Origin: Malurus cyaneus samueli
Taxonomy: Eukaryota > Chordata > Aves > Passeriformes > Maluridae
Direction of reading: 5' to 3'
Length of the DNA stretch: 64,000 nucleotides
Assembly: GCA_009741485.1 (NCBI GenBank)
Contig: CM019214.1
Coordinates: 50,005,284 to 50,069,283 of the forward strand
Shown here: piece after piece, positions 49,060-61,915 of the stretch
Layout of the letters: every line of letters begins with the position of its first letter
Position numbering within the stretch: position 1 is the first letter of the stretch
Notes under the pieces: model-generated
Seen by the model: only the letters and a program-made list of their open reading frames with translations
Database searches by the model: none
Told to the model about the DNA's origin: nothing
Translations under genes and position numbers: made by a program

Positions 49060-49977
49060 TTTTTGCTGAAGAGTGGGGACAGCATCAAGGTGCTTTGTTT
49101 TTCACCATGTGTCCCCCCAGGGAACAGATTAAGTGGTGTAGAATAGCCAGGGAATGGGGAAAACTAGGCAGATGACTCAAAAAAATCAAAGAAGTATTCT
49201 GTACCATGCAACATCCTGCTCCCCAAAAAAAGGGAAAAGGGAGGTTTAGCCTTGTTTTGCTCATGAACTGCCTGGGCACCTTGGTGGTGAGGGCCCTGCA
49301 AAACATGGATATCAATGGATCAAAATACATTGAGGCCAGGAGGGAATGTCCAGGTACCTTCCCTGAGAGGGAACAACTTGACATTGTCTCTTGCAAAGGA
49401 CTCTGGATCTGCTGCTTCTCTGTGCAGTGCTCTGCTGCAAGGCCTCAGGAATCAGTCTGGAGGTACTTTGGGGGTCTTTAATGGATTATGACAGCCCTTC
49501 AGCTGTCCATCATGTGAATGCCCCATGGATGTGGCTTCCCCAGGATCGAGGGTGTTATAACTGAGCCAGTTTGTGTAAGGGAGGATGGGTGTTCCTCTGA
49601 TCAGAGGATACAACACACATTTGATTGTGGGGAAATCTGTGCAAACCTGTCCTCAGCAGGTAAACTGCCAGGCTATGGCCTCCCCCACCCCGAGCCCAGC
49701 CAGGGAGGGCTTTCAGGACAGCTGCTGGGCTTGATTTTTTTTGTGGATACATTCTCCTCCCTCAGCCTTGTTTATTTCTCTCTGGACCTGAGATAAATGG
49801 ACAATCATGTCACCTTTGTCTTATCTCAAATTACCTTTGGCAGCTCAACTCACACTCTGAAGCTCCATTTCAGGAGGCATCCTCCAGGAGGGCTGAGCAG
49901 GGTGGCTGCAGCTTTGCAATAATGGGCAAAACGTCCTTCATAACAATGTTTAAGCCATTAACTATAACATTGTAGCC
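49060..49977. other. GC-elevated block of unknown origin, probable old repeat
   Basis: About 0.9 kb clearly richer in G and C than its surroundings, ending where a minus-strand CR1 begins. Plus frames at 49206-49481 (91 codons) and 49518-49796 (92 codons) and minus frames at 49085-49396 and 49555-49752 occur, none with a domain I recognise and all overlapping on opposite strands. Features such as a TGAGATAAATGG stretch near 49789 and homogeneous GC-rich text without a coding signal would fit a solo LTR of an avian endogenous retrovirus. I cannot identify the terminal TG...CA boundaries or a target duplication. An unrecognised exon or CpG-poor regulatory region is also possible. Confidence 0.35.
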
Positions 49978-50925
49978 TCTCACATCTTTAAGGGTCATGC
50001 AGTTCCAGCCCCTCTGCTGAGGACATTTCCCTAGATCAGGTTGCTCAAAACCCTGTTGAACTTGATCTTGAACTCTTTCAATGATGGGGTATCCCCAGCT
50101 TCTCTGAGAAACTCGTTCCAGTGTTTCATCACTCTCAAATGTAAAAAAATTTCTTCCTTATCCAATCTAAATCTACCAACTCATGGTTGAAAACCATTCT
50201 CCCTTGTCCTGTCCTCACACACATGGCAAAAAGCCTCTTTTCATCTTTCTTGTAAGGCCTCTGTATATATTCAAACATCACAACCAAGACTCCTCAGAAT
50301 CTTATCTTCTACAGGCTGAGTAATCCCAACTCTCCCAGTCTTTTCTCATATGAGAGGTTCTCCATCCCCCTAATAATTTTGTGGCCTACTCTGGACTTTC
50401 TCTAACAAGTCTATGTCCTTTTCCTCCAGACTTGAATTCAGGGTTTCAGACCTGGATGCAGTACTCCAGTTGGGGGTCTTAGAAAAGAAGAGTAGGAGAA
50501 AATAAGTTCCCTTGACCTTCTGGCCATGCTTCTTTTTATGCAGCCCATAATACATTTGGCTTTCTGGGCTGTGAGTACATGTTGCTGGCCTTCATGAGTT
50601 TCACATGGGCTGCCTCCTCAAGCCTTTCAAAATCCCTGAGGACAGCATCCTGTCCCTCAAGCAAATCAATTTGATGTCCTCTGCAAACTTGCTGAGGGTG
50701 TAGTCCATCCCACTCTCTAGGCCATCAACAAGATATTGAACAATACTGGTTCCAGTATAGAGCTTTGAGGACACCACTTATTACTGTTCTCCTTTTGGAC
50801 TCTGAGCCGTTGACTGCAACTCTTTGGATATGGCTGCCCAGCGAATTCTTCATCCATTGAATATTATCCCTAGCTGTGGATGGGAGTTTTCCATTACTAG
50901 TGTGCATGGCTAAAAATGTCTTTGA
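49978..50925 (-). mobile_element. CR1 LINE, 5'-truncated, diverged subfamily, minus strand
   Basis: A nearly 1 kb CR1 copy readable on the plus strand as ordered CR1 antisense positions: CATGCAGTTCCAGCCCCTCT, TCTCTGAGAAACTCGTTCCA, CCCTTGTCCTGTCCTCACAC, GGATGCAGTACTCCAGTTGG, CATTTGGCTTTCTGGGCTGT, GTCCCTCAAGCAAATCAATT and TCTGCAAACTTGCTGAGGGT. It lacks the terminal repeat at its 3' end, which may have decayed into the adjoining GC-rich block. Frames are broken. The wording differs from the copies at 20371 and 32668, indicating another CR1 subfamily. Confidence 0.9.
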
Positions 50926-53900
50926 GCCAAATATTGCACTTTGTCATGATAGAGCAGCAGGTATTGCTCCTCCCCCTCAAAATCAACCAATGTTTCTGAG
51001 GTAAAGCATTAAGGGATTGAAAGACACAGTGTCTTACTTCTGTCTTATATTAAGACAGCTCCTTCCTTCCTTATTTTTCTCTTTTCTCTCTATCTCTTAT
51101 GTTTTCTCTTCCTCTTTTCCTTTCTTTTATCCAAAAGACAGAAAACTCACTTGTGTTAAGTCATTGTATATTTTAAGGAAATCAATCAAGAGCTAGGAAA
51201 GAACTACACTTGTGCGTTGCATTCTACAGCTATGATGAGTTAAAATGTGCCAGCTGCACAGCTTGTCCACAGCTGTTGTCTCTCAAATCTTTTGATAATA
51301 TGCATTTTCTCCCCAACATTTATAAAGTTTATAACTGCAGTGAGAGTTGATCAAAATTATTCTAGTATGGAACACTACTAGTGTAATAGCTCTTAGTTTC
51401 AAGCTATGCATAAGGGAGTCTCTGCCAGAAATAATTCTTCACATAATGCTTAAGACAGCACAGATGTCTGTGTTTGATCTAAGAAGGCATAATTAAGGAA
51501 AAAATACTGACAGAAATAGTGTACATACTACCAAGTAAATCAGAGGGGAAAAAAGTGTGCAGAGAAAGCTGCAATGTTAGTATTTGGGGAGGTTAATGTG
51601 TAGTTTGACTGTAAACTTAAAGACCAATACAGAGGACAGAAAACAAACAAACAAATGAAATCAGACATCAAATAAAAATATACCACCACCAAACTCCTTT
51701 TGAATACCATTTGCTGATCCAAGCTGAAACTTCTCCAGATCGTTTTTTAGTGTGTGAATACTTGTACTACCAGTTCTCCATAAACAGTGAGAAGAACACC
51801 TGTTCAGAGAGCAGGTTAAATACAAATGGGTGTGTCTTTAAATGTGCATACATGCATCAGAGTTTGAACTTCAGTGCTGAAAATTTCACATAACACTGTG
51901 AAATTTTGGACACATGGAGAAAAAAAAAGCATACTCTCTCACCTGTACAAAAAGCATCTGTTTCTTTGCTTACTTATTTTTTTTTTTTTTCATATCCCAT
52001 GAGACCTATTACAGAGCCACAGCTGATTTGGCAGTTGCTGAATAGTTGACTTCTGTGCCAAAAATGTATGTAATTTGACATGCTCCTGAAGTCCAGGGGG
52101 AACCAGACAGCTTGCCTTTGTCTATTATGATAAATAAATTTAAAAAACAAAACAAAGCAAAAAAAAGCAAGGAAACATCCCTGAACTCTGAAATCTAAGG
52201 TGGTACTGATTCACTTTAATTCCCATCATTCTGGGTAATAGGCTTAGTGGCACATTTGTACTAGAGATCCCTTTCAATTGGCTCAAAACCAAGCTGGGAA
52301 GTGTAGAGATAGGAAATATGCAGTACTTGAACAGTGTGTGAGCTTTTTCTTTGTCTGTCTTTTCTTCAGAATTATGGATATATTCCCTGTAAGATTTCTG
52401 TTGCCTTACTGAAAACAAATCAGCTGTTGGGAGGAACAGGTTTAAAGCAGAGCACTGGTGAGGAGGATTGTAAATTACTCAAGTTCAGAAAAAATACAGA
52501 CAAAATTAAAGCATACAACAGCCCTCATAATTTAACTCTTCATTTGAAAATCAAAGACCTATAGTCCAGTGATGAGTTTGATTTAGCTTTTTAATGACAT
52601 AAAGGAAGAAGTCAGAGAAAAAGTATTTTTTGCATGATGAAGGAAGAAGTATTTGATCTATGCATGACAGATCAAAGGTCCATGTGTATCTAATAAAATC
52701 CTCAGTGCAAAAATCAAAACCAATTAGACAGTAATAAGATACTGGATTTATAGAAGTTAGTCTTCTGAGCATTCTTTATTGTGCACTGATTTTATCAAAC
52801 AAGTTGAGGTCAATTTCTCCGCTTCCAGTGGCCTGTTGGAACTATGTTACTGAACAGGAGAGACAGTTTAGATGTCTTGCGTGTTTTAGCTAGTGGACGT
52901 GCATAATCAAGTGAAAAAAAAAAAGCAATATTTAGTTGTGACATGAGGTCTATTTATATAAATTGAGATAAAAAGTGACAGAACTTTTGCTTGTTCACCT
53001 CCACAGCTTCACTATCTTTTTACATCAACATGGCAACCCGGGGAATACACAAATACACTTAACCCAAAAGTTTCAGTAATATTCTAACTGCTTCAGATTA
53101 TGATTTAAATTAGTCTTACAGTGACATATTTCTTTATCTGAGAATAGTCAAATGACACAATCTTTTAAACAGCTAACTTAAACACTTTACACACAAACAA
53201 TTAAATTTTTCATTGAGTACTGATCTCTATAAGCTTGTCTCCCAGGTACATTTTCTGTAAAGAGGAAAAACAGAAACAGTATGTGTTCAGTCTACTGTCT
53301 CTTACCCACTGTTTTACTTGCAATGACTGACCAGCCATATTTTCTTCTCTACTCTAGGTCCTGTCAAACTACAAAGGACAATTCTTTGTATCTGCAGCAT
53401 TTTTTATTCATGAGACAACGATTTGTGCTGCTTTTTTCTACAAGTCACAAAATTTGAAGGAGTTGTAAGTCTATGTAAAACTATCTCCAAGTCTGCTTGG
53501 AATTAGGAAAAAATATCAGTGGAAGATAACAGGGAAGAAAAAAGGAAAAGGCTAGATTTAATGTAACAGAAACAAATGAAAGACAAAAACTGATTCCTAT
53601 TCCTTGTAAATTGATGAGAACATAGTTGATTATTTCGGATGGTAGACAAATTTTTTTTTTTTCTAATTAGCTCTTTTTGCTAAACAAAGGTAAAAAGAAC
53701 AAAAATATTTAAGCTTCTTTTCATCATTATAATTATAAAATGACTAAATAAGCAAAAGAAGATCTTCCGAACCTTAATCTTAAAATCTGTCATTCTATGA
53801 GCACTAGAACTATAGCTGGATTTTACAAAAATTCCAGTTACATATTTCCTGCAGTATTCAGTAACTAACTGGGTTTCTCTCAGCTGCCTGAGAGACTTTA

Positions 53901-55749
53901 GTGAAATCTGGCAGCAATTGCACAGGTTCAGAAGTTATTCATGTGAGAAGGAGGAGGGGAGGTGTAGAAAACTAGCCTATAGTTACAAGCGCCCACACAA
54001 AGGTATGGCTTATTCCTAATCCTCATTTAATTGAATAAATAAGTGAAACAAAACCCAACCAACAAACAAAGAAAAAGAAATTTCCCCACAACCCACAACA
54101 GATTGCACTGATTTATCTCTATTTTGTATTTTTAGAACACCATGCAAAGGTATTAACCTATCCTGCTGCACAATGAGTACTAAAGCAGCTAGTTCTTTAA
54201 AGAGGTAAAGTCGGAATGAAGAAAAATTAAACAAGGATTTCTTTTTCCTGGCTGAATTATGGTTCCATTATTTCTAATCTTACGCATTTAATCTTGTCAG
54301 AGGTAAAAAAAAAAAAAAATCTGTCTAGTAGTACACAGAAGAAAGAGAAGACAGCTATGGCTTTGTGCTTTTGTAGAGAAACAGGATTTGTATTTGGTAT
54401 GTGTCTTGAGTTCTTCTCCAGCCCCAAGAGGATTTGAATTAATTCACAAATGAAAAGTTGACAGGGTGTACAGGTGGAGAGGATTAGCTGAGTGAACTGA
54501 ACTTCCGCTCTTCATGCAGCAGTTGGTAATGGAGTCTGCTAGAATTGATGAGGAATTTTTCAGTAAGCATCTATGTGCTGAAATATGCGTAAGAATATAT
54601 TGATCACAGTGATCACATCAGCTGAGTTTCCTCAGATCTAGGGTGAAAGAGATCATGAAAAAGAAAGGTTACCATTGAATTATCAACTGTTAGGGTACTC
54701 ACTAGACAGGAGCTCTTCAAGTCTCAGCCTGATAATTTAGAACTGAGTTTGAGCTTGAAATAATAAGTATCTGAGCCTGTGCTAGTCAGCAAATATTCTG
54801 TTTCTAACCCATAAAGAGAAATTTACAATTAGAAAGGTGCTTTATGTTAATATGAAACAATTTTCTAAAAACATTAGATGAATCATACTCTGGAAAAGTG
54901 TTTCCATTAATCTTACAGTTTGAGAGACTTATTAAAAAAAAAAAAAAAAAAAGAAATTAGGAGACTGAATTTATGTTTCTACTCAATACCTCAATGTGAT
55001 CTATCTTTTCTTCTGACCAGTCATTTTCAGTACCTATTTTAAATTTCAGTACCTATTTTGAAGCCTGTGAAAGCCCTCACTACTAAAGGTCAGACTAACT
55101 GATACTGGTTACCTGACATGCTTTACAAGCTCAGTTTTGAAGGACTACCAGAGAGTAAACCAGACAATTTAAAGTTTTATTCTTTAGAGAAGAGCTTCAG
55201 CAAAAACTAGCAACAATATATTCAGGTGGCTCAATGATTTTTAGCTGACACTGTGATTTTTATTTATTTTTTAATAAGTGTGTAAAAGTGTTTTCTATGC
55301 TGTATTTAATTCTTTCATAAATATTGTATCTGATAAATACTTTTAGGTGTGCCCAGAAAAGTTGTACTTTTAGTAATTGAAGTGAAAATTCACATTGTTG
55401 CTGTTCAGCAGTATTTTGTGACCAAGGAATGATATGGAATGAAGGGCAAGAAGGCTCAGCTACAGATGGATAAGAGATATAAATGTATATATAAATCTTC
55501 ACTCCTTAAAAGTGATGTTTGATGGTGAGGTAAGGAATGCTCAAATATTTTCTTGTGACAATCATGGAATAAGAGTTCTCAGGGCCTACTTCCAGTAAAC
55601 AGCATAAGTGCTGGGGAATGAAATCAACATCAATCTGATGCTGTTGTCCTCAAGGTCTGTCTTGCTGAAAGGTTTTATAAGTGATTGGCTCATTGTGTAT
55701 ATTTGCAAACTCCTTGAAGAACCATTTGTGGATGTAGGACTCTGCCCAA
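50926..55749. other. AT-rich non-coding DNA, no gene
   Basis: No recognisable gene or retroelement. Simple features are short A/T runs (near 51981-51994, 54305-54319 and 54934-54952) and a 15-bp direct repeat at 55026-55040 and 55045-55059. Frames reach 92 codons but show no domain. Confidence 0.65.
54934..54952. repeat. Poly-A run, 19 bp
   Basis: Simple homopolymer; no element body upstream is recognised. Confidence 0.85.
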
Positions 55750-56240
55750 AGCCTTTATAAAGCTTAACAAGGGCAGGTGGTGCAAGGTCCTCCACCTGGA
55801 TTGAGGCCACAAAAAAGATCAGAGTGCTAGAACACCACTACTATGAGGAAAGGCCAAGAGAATTTGTTCAGCCTGGAGAAGGTTCTGGGAGATCTTATTG
55901 TGGCTTTCTGATACTTAGAGGGGGCTTATGAGAAAGATGAGGAAAGACTTTTCAAAAGACCCTGTTGAAATAGGACAGTGAGTAAAATTTTTAAACTGAA
56001 AGCGGGTAGACTTAGGTTGGAAATAAGTAATAATTTTATTACAATGAGGGTGGTGAAATAACTCTTAACACCATGTTGTCCATATAAGTTTTGAATGCTC
56101 CATCATTGAAAGAATTCAAGGCCAAACTGGACAGGGCCTTTAGCAACATGATTGAGTGAAACATGTCACTGCCCATGGTAAGAAGTTTAGACTGAATGAA
56201 TATGGAAGATTCCTTCCAACACAGACCATTCTATGATTGC
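55750..56240 (+). mobile_element. CR1 LINE, 5'-truncated, diverged, plus strand
   Basis: Contains TGCAAGGTCCTCCACCTGGA, TATGAGGAAAGGCCAAGAGA, TTGTTCAGCCTGGAGAAGGT, CAAGGCCAAACTGGACAGGG and a 3' end with TTCCTTCCAACACAGACCAT followed by TCTATGATTGC. Internal spacing is shorter than usual between the first two motifs, so a deletion is likely. No frame is intact. Confidence 0.9.
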
Positions 56241-56857
56241 TTATTTAATCTCTTTATATTTGCTAACAAAGATGCATTTAATTTGCCTCAAGGAGTAAAA
56301 TGAAAATTCACCAACAGAACCCAGTTAATCTGGTTATATACTGAAACGCTGACATGTTTCAAAATAGAATGTAATCAAAAGTAATCAAAGTTTTGTCCAT
56401 TCTGTACACAGCTAAGACCTCTTTGTACAAGAATTTATATTGCACTTTTCAGGTTAATATTCCTATATTCCATACCTCTCAACATATACAGGAGTAAAGT
56501 GTTCATATTCTAATTATGTAAAATATAACCACGTTGGTAAATTCACTTTTTATCCTTCAAATTAGATCAAAAAAGAGATAGAAATAATATCTAGAGATAG
56601 AAATTCCTTTGCAGTAATGGTATGGTAAGATGTGGAAGGAGAATTTTTATAAAAGATGCTGTGTGCTGACAGTGCAGAACCTCTTCAGAAATTAAAACTA
56701 GCATAACCATGATCATCTGATAAGCCTTCAAAAAGGGACAAATTACTCAAACTTTCATTACAGCAATTTTTTATGCTTCTGTGCCTTTAATACACAGGAT
56801 AACACAAGGCAGCCTAAACTTTTGTTCTTTGCATAGACTGTAAGTAATTGATGACAA

Positions 56858-56922
56858 TTTTTTATTTTTTATTTTTATTTATTTTTTTATTTATTATTTT
56901 TTTTTAAATTTTATTTTATTTT
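56858..56922. repeat. TTTA/T-rich low-complexity tract
   Basis: T runs broken by single A, with TTTA and TTTTA units. Confidence 0.85.
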
Positions 56923-59900
56923 AGAATACCTAGTATGAAACAAGCAAGGTTTGGTCAGCCTGTCATCTCCTGGAAGATTAACAATGCAATAATTTTGATT
57001 CCTAGAGAAATACTCTTCATCAAAAGAAAATATCCTTTACAATGTGTGTCTTTCAAAGGCATTTCAAAATTAATTCATTAAATTTTTCAAAATTAATCAT
57101 GGCTAAAAGGAGCTAAGAACATATTAGTATTTTACATCAATATATGAGTAAAAACTTTAATATCACCTCTATTTATTTTGTTTTCCTTAAATGAAAATTA
57201 GTATTTCTGAGTTTAATTTTCAAAGGTGCAGTCTTTGCTGTTGCATCAGCATGTGCAACTTAAAGGTCAAAGCCAAGGCAATTCATTCCAGTTTCTGTCA
57301 AAGACTTAACTTTTCCATTCAGTAAAATGAGCTTTGACTTTAGTCTCTTACCAATAAGCAGGTTCATTGCCCAGAAAATTTAAACAGAAGGTTATTTAAA
57401 ATGAGATTTTCTTATTAAAGTATGAGTTATTATAATGCACCCTCATAGAATTTGTTTCATTCAAAAGTAATGAAAGACCCCATAGAGAAGTAAAAGAAAA
57501 GACTGACTCTTGGGCTTAAAATTAATTTAAAGTTTGTTTAATGAAATTAGAATTTTACCTTTCTAATAATGCTTCTCCCTTTTAAAAATTGTTGTAATGA
57601 CAGGAATTAATATGATATTAGATTAAAGAAATTAATTTCAAGGAATTAATTCAGTCTTTTCAGTTTAATAAGGTTTTTTATATGCAACAGCTTTTAAGAG
57701 AGATGCTTCATGGTGCACTTTCAGAAGCTGATTGTATGAAATACTGGCTGATATTAGAGGTTATTTTTGTCTTTTATGGGGGTTTCTAAACTATTCTAGC
57801 TTCTGTATAATGAAAGGAAATGAAAAAGAAGAGTTCTCTTATTAGAATTAAAATGGTTTAAGTCTCAAATCAGGCCTGTTTGATGAATTTCTAGTGTAAA
57901 AGACATATTTACTTGATTACAAACAGCTGAAATGGCCATATGGTTGAACCATCAGCCAGGGAACAAAGTAATTGTCCCATGGATAACAACAATGTGAACA
58001 CTCTCTTGAAATATTCAGCATAATATCCAAGTTTGAGGCACTTTGTCATGTGGTAATTTCTCAGTGGATTTTCCTGGCTTCTACCTTATTAGTGAATATC
58101 ACTGTGTTATTATTTTCTGTAAAATTTCTTCCATCACTTGTATTCTGATTAAAATTGAAGGGTAATACAAGAAAACATTGTTAGTTTCATTGTGATTGTG
58201 TCTTAGTCTTATTGATAGTGTTTGTAGGATTGTTCTTATGCTTCTATGCATTCCACAGTCATTGGAAAAAAATAATCACCCCTACTAAGGTATAATTTCA
58301 AATAACATTTAAAAGAAAAAACTATTCTTGGCATTCTTGGACTATTAAATTGAGAAAGAATAATCATTTTGAGCACTCCTGTCAATATATGCACCAAAGA
58401 TGTTTAATGCAAACTTAGGTAACTTTTTATTTTAAAATAAGAAAGAACTTTATAATTTGCTTGCTTTTTCTGTTGTCATGTAGCTGTTTATTGTCTACAG
58501 AGAAAAGGTTTGTTACAAAATATCTAAAACCCTTTCTTTACCTTCTTCCTCTATTCTCTGGACAAAATATGATTCTCTGTAATTACAGAATAATTGTGCT
58601 TAAATAGCTTGACATACCTCATATTTAGCTCTCAATTTTAATTAAAGTAATGTTTGGTGGCAAAAAGAGTGTGAACTAAAAAATCTTTGGAAGAGAAAAA
58701 GAAAGCATACTACTAGTATGAAACAAATTCTATGAGGCTGCATTATAATAATTCTGAAGGTAAAGAAAACATGAAAACTTAATCTAAGGAGTTTAAAACA
58801 ACCAACTATATGTATATTTTAAGATGGGCTTGCATTTGAGCAAAGAAGAAAACAAACCAACAAAATAAACAATATAAAATTGAGATATTAATTTGGAAGA
58901 ATTAAAATCTTGCAAAGAAACATGGTTCTGGAAGGTGTTGACGAGACAGTAGGTAGCAAAATAAACATGAGTTTGATATGTTTTTGCAGCAGAAAAGAGG
59001 CATGCAGTTTTCAAAGTATAAATGCAATTGTATCAAGAAAAGGAATGTCTAAAATATTTAAGTTCCTTGTAAACAAGTAAAATATTGTATCTTCTAGAAA
59101 AATGGAAATATTATTAATGATTTGGAGAAAAATAACAAAGATTAACCACTTATTAACATGATAAACTTCAGAACTGCAAGTTAAGGGCAATAAAAAGAAT
59201 CCTATGAAGAAATGAATTTGACAAAACCAATACTTGACATTTGGAGAGGAAAAGAATTGTCACTGTGTGGAGAAGTGTTGTTTTTGTTTTTTTTTTTCTT
59301 TCTTCTGCTTTTCACAGTAGAAGTAAACCTTATAAATATAGTAGATTTATAATCAGTCTTTTGGTTAAAAAAAAAATAAATCAATTTGTCTCTATCTTTA
59401 TTTCCTATTATTATACAAATCAGATCAAGAAGGCACACCTCCACATTCCAACACTAACCCTAGCTTTAAAGAGTAACATCTACCAAAGTAGACCCTGTAT
59501 ATTTAACATATGACCTTTACCTCCTTGTTTAAGACTGCAGTGGCTGTAGACTTAGCAGGACATTCTGAATAAAGCTTACAACAGACCGTGTGAAGTTTGA
59601 AGACCATGTAAAACTAGAGATGCAAGCAGGCCCAAACAGCAATGTATTCATTCTCCACAGTCTTTACTTTCAGGGTCTTCCTAGGTGATTTCTTTTCTGA
59701 CTTTGGATGAAAGCTTATTTGCTGCCATTTTACTCAGCCAGTGTGCAGTTATTGAAAGTTACACTCAGTTTGCAAGACAGAGCACAGTGACCATAACCTC
59801 TCCTTTCAAGGAAGCTTTTTAATTCTCATTCAGTTCTCTTCTTTTAACTGAGGTTGGACATACATCAAGAAAGAATTATATCTTCATGCCCTTAAACATA

Positions 59901-60475
59901 ACCTCTTCATTTTTCCCTACCGCCTGTAGCATACTATCCTTGTCCCAGCTGTACAAGAAGGTCAAAGTCATGGTCCCTCCTACGCTGTTAGTCACAGATG
60001 GCCTCGATGTGGGATTCCTATGGCATTTCTGATCCAGATTAGATAGCCTTTCAAGTTGTGTGACTGAACTACATATGATTTTTTCCATGAAAAAGATGGT
60101 GTCAGGACTTCATGTTCCCTCTGAAATTCTCAGAAGCTTAATGCCCTCCTTTGCTCTGAGTGGTCTGAAAATTCAAATCATCTTTCTGTGTCGATAAGAT
60201 TTTGCCTAAAGATTTATTCCACCATGGCAGTTTTTGTTTGTTTCCCATTTTCCAGAAAGGTTTGAATTTTAACTCAATAATAATTTAAATGAGAAAGTTA
60301 AAAGCTAGACTTTTGCCTTGGGATCTTTACCACTAAATCTAAATAAGTATGTCACTCCAGTGATATTTTTATGTTAGTATGTTTTCATTCCTGCATATTT
60401 ATTAGCTATGTTGTATATTACTAAAACACTAGTTTCTGTTTTGGAATACAGTTCACAGATATCAAACAAGAAGAC

Positions 60476-60494
60476 TTTTTTTTTTTTTTTTTTT
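60476..60494. repeat. Poly-T run, 19 bp
   Basis: Simple homopolymer. Confidence 0.85.
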
Positions 60495-61504
60495 AATTGA
60501 GAATAAGAAAACCAGATGGTTCATCACAGATGAATTAATATTTGAAGGGACTGTATGACCCTCAGTTATGCATCTGAGGTTCTGCATGTTCAAAGCACTC
60601 ATTACTTCATCCTTTTCCATATTTGCTATAAAGAATTTTTAGGTTAAAATGAAAACTTTAAAAATATAACAAAAATCTTCTTGAATTACCTGTAGAGACT
60701 AAAATTAAACATTTTTGAGTGAAGCCACACTTCACTCTACCAATCCACTTTGCTTCTTGGCCCTAGGAGAGATGGTGGGTCAATACACATGACAAATCTC
60801 TTAGGTCTAGGCTATTTCAGATAAACTTGTAGAAACAAAATCAAAGGAATAAGTGCTTCCAAAGGAGATGCTCCCATGATTTCTTTCTTCCCAATCATGA
60901 AAATTACACATAGAAACATATATTTATAAATCTGAAGTTAGGTCAAGAATTGATGATTCAAAAGAGGATATTTGTGTCACTTAAAAAGTCATGAACACGT
61001 CAGTCACATATGTGGTAACTTGTGGTTAAAAGAGATGACCAGGCTACTTCCATGTACCAACATTAAATTTCAATGTTTGGCCATTCATTCTGTTTGGATG
61101 AACAATGACATTTTGAGATTAAGCTTGAATAATACTTGTGGGGCTCAGATGGACTGAGAAAAATCAACTTGTCAAATATTTCTCTTCAGCTTTACCTAAT
61201 GCTAAGTAAAGAAACAGAATAATATTATTTGAATTTGAACAATAAGAATATATATATAAAAAAAGAGTCCCTAATGTTTTTTCTATCCTGGGAAAATGAT
61301 TTTAAAATAGTGAAATAATAAAAAAATGTTTAATTAATTCAAGTAAAGGGGCTATGCTGTCTTCAGAGTTTATCATCTATGCAAGACAAAACCAGAAAAG
61401 CTTACTTGAAGCAGATTCTAGAGATGCCTTGTCCATTATCCTTCTCAGAACAGGATTATCATCAAGACAAAGCCAGATCAGTCAGATTTGAAGCATGAAA
61501 AATC

Positions 61505-61915
61505 CATAGACATGGTTTTTAATGCATCCCCTCTGGACAATATTTTACAGTGATGAACTCTCTGCCAAGTAAAAATGTTTTTCCTGATGTCTAATCTCTC
61601 CCTCAAAACAATTCTGCTGTTTCATCTGAAACTACTGGGAAGTATTTGAATCTGCTTTCTTTGAAACTCCCCTTCAAATAATTATAACGTCAGATCATCA
61701 GGCTCCTCTTTAACAGGCTAAATCAATCTAGTTCCCTCAGTCTGATCTCCTTCATAGGTCGTGATCTAGTTCTCTCACCATCTTTATATTTTTAAGCTGG
61801 ACCCTGGCCAATTTCTCAACATTCTTTTTGAGGCATTTTTGCTATGGGGCCAGATTAAACAGAACTGGACCCACCATTTCAAATGTAACCTCCCCAGGGC
61901 TAAGACAAGATAATG
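61505..61915 (-). mobile_element. Old CR1-type LINE, minus strand
   Basis: Plus-strand reading shows diverged antisense CR1 positions in order. They are a TTTTTCCTGATGTCTAATCT motif (antisense of the segment around the end of ORF2), AGGCTCCTCTTTAACAGGCT, CAGTCTGATCTCCTTCATAG, TTAAGCTGGACCCTGGCCAA and CAGATTAAACAGAACTGGAC with TCACC-like text following. It is more diverged than the others and lacks a clear terminal repeat. CR1 is the best assignment, but an older CR1/L3-like family is possible. Confidence 0.75.

Larger units (their letters stand above)
56241..61504. other. AT-rich non-coding DNA, no gene
   Basis: No gene or clear retroelement in about 5.3 kb. A T/A-rich tract lies at 56858-56922 and a T run at 60476-60494. 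The stretch at about 57200-58100 is free of recognisable repeats, but conservation cannot be judged from one sequence. Frames at 59202-59513 overlap on opposite strands and include a poly-A/T-driven lysine run. Confidence 0.65.

Noticed and set aside
54600..54620. TGATCAC-A-GTGATCA palindrome as an operator-like site
   Set aside because: A single short palindrome in eukaryotic non-coding DNA with no supporting context.
57200..58100. Repeat-free AT-rich stretch with many TAAT words as a conserved enhancer
   Set aside because: TAAT words are expected by chance in DNA of this composition and conservation cannot be seen from one sequence.
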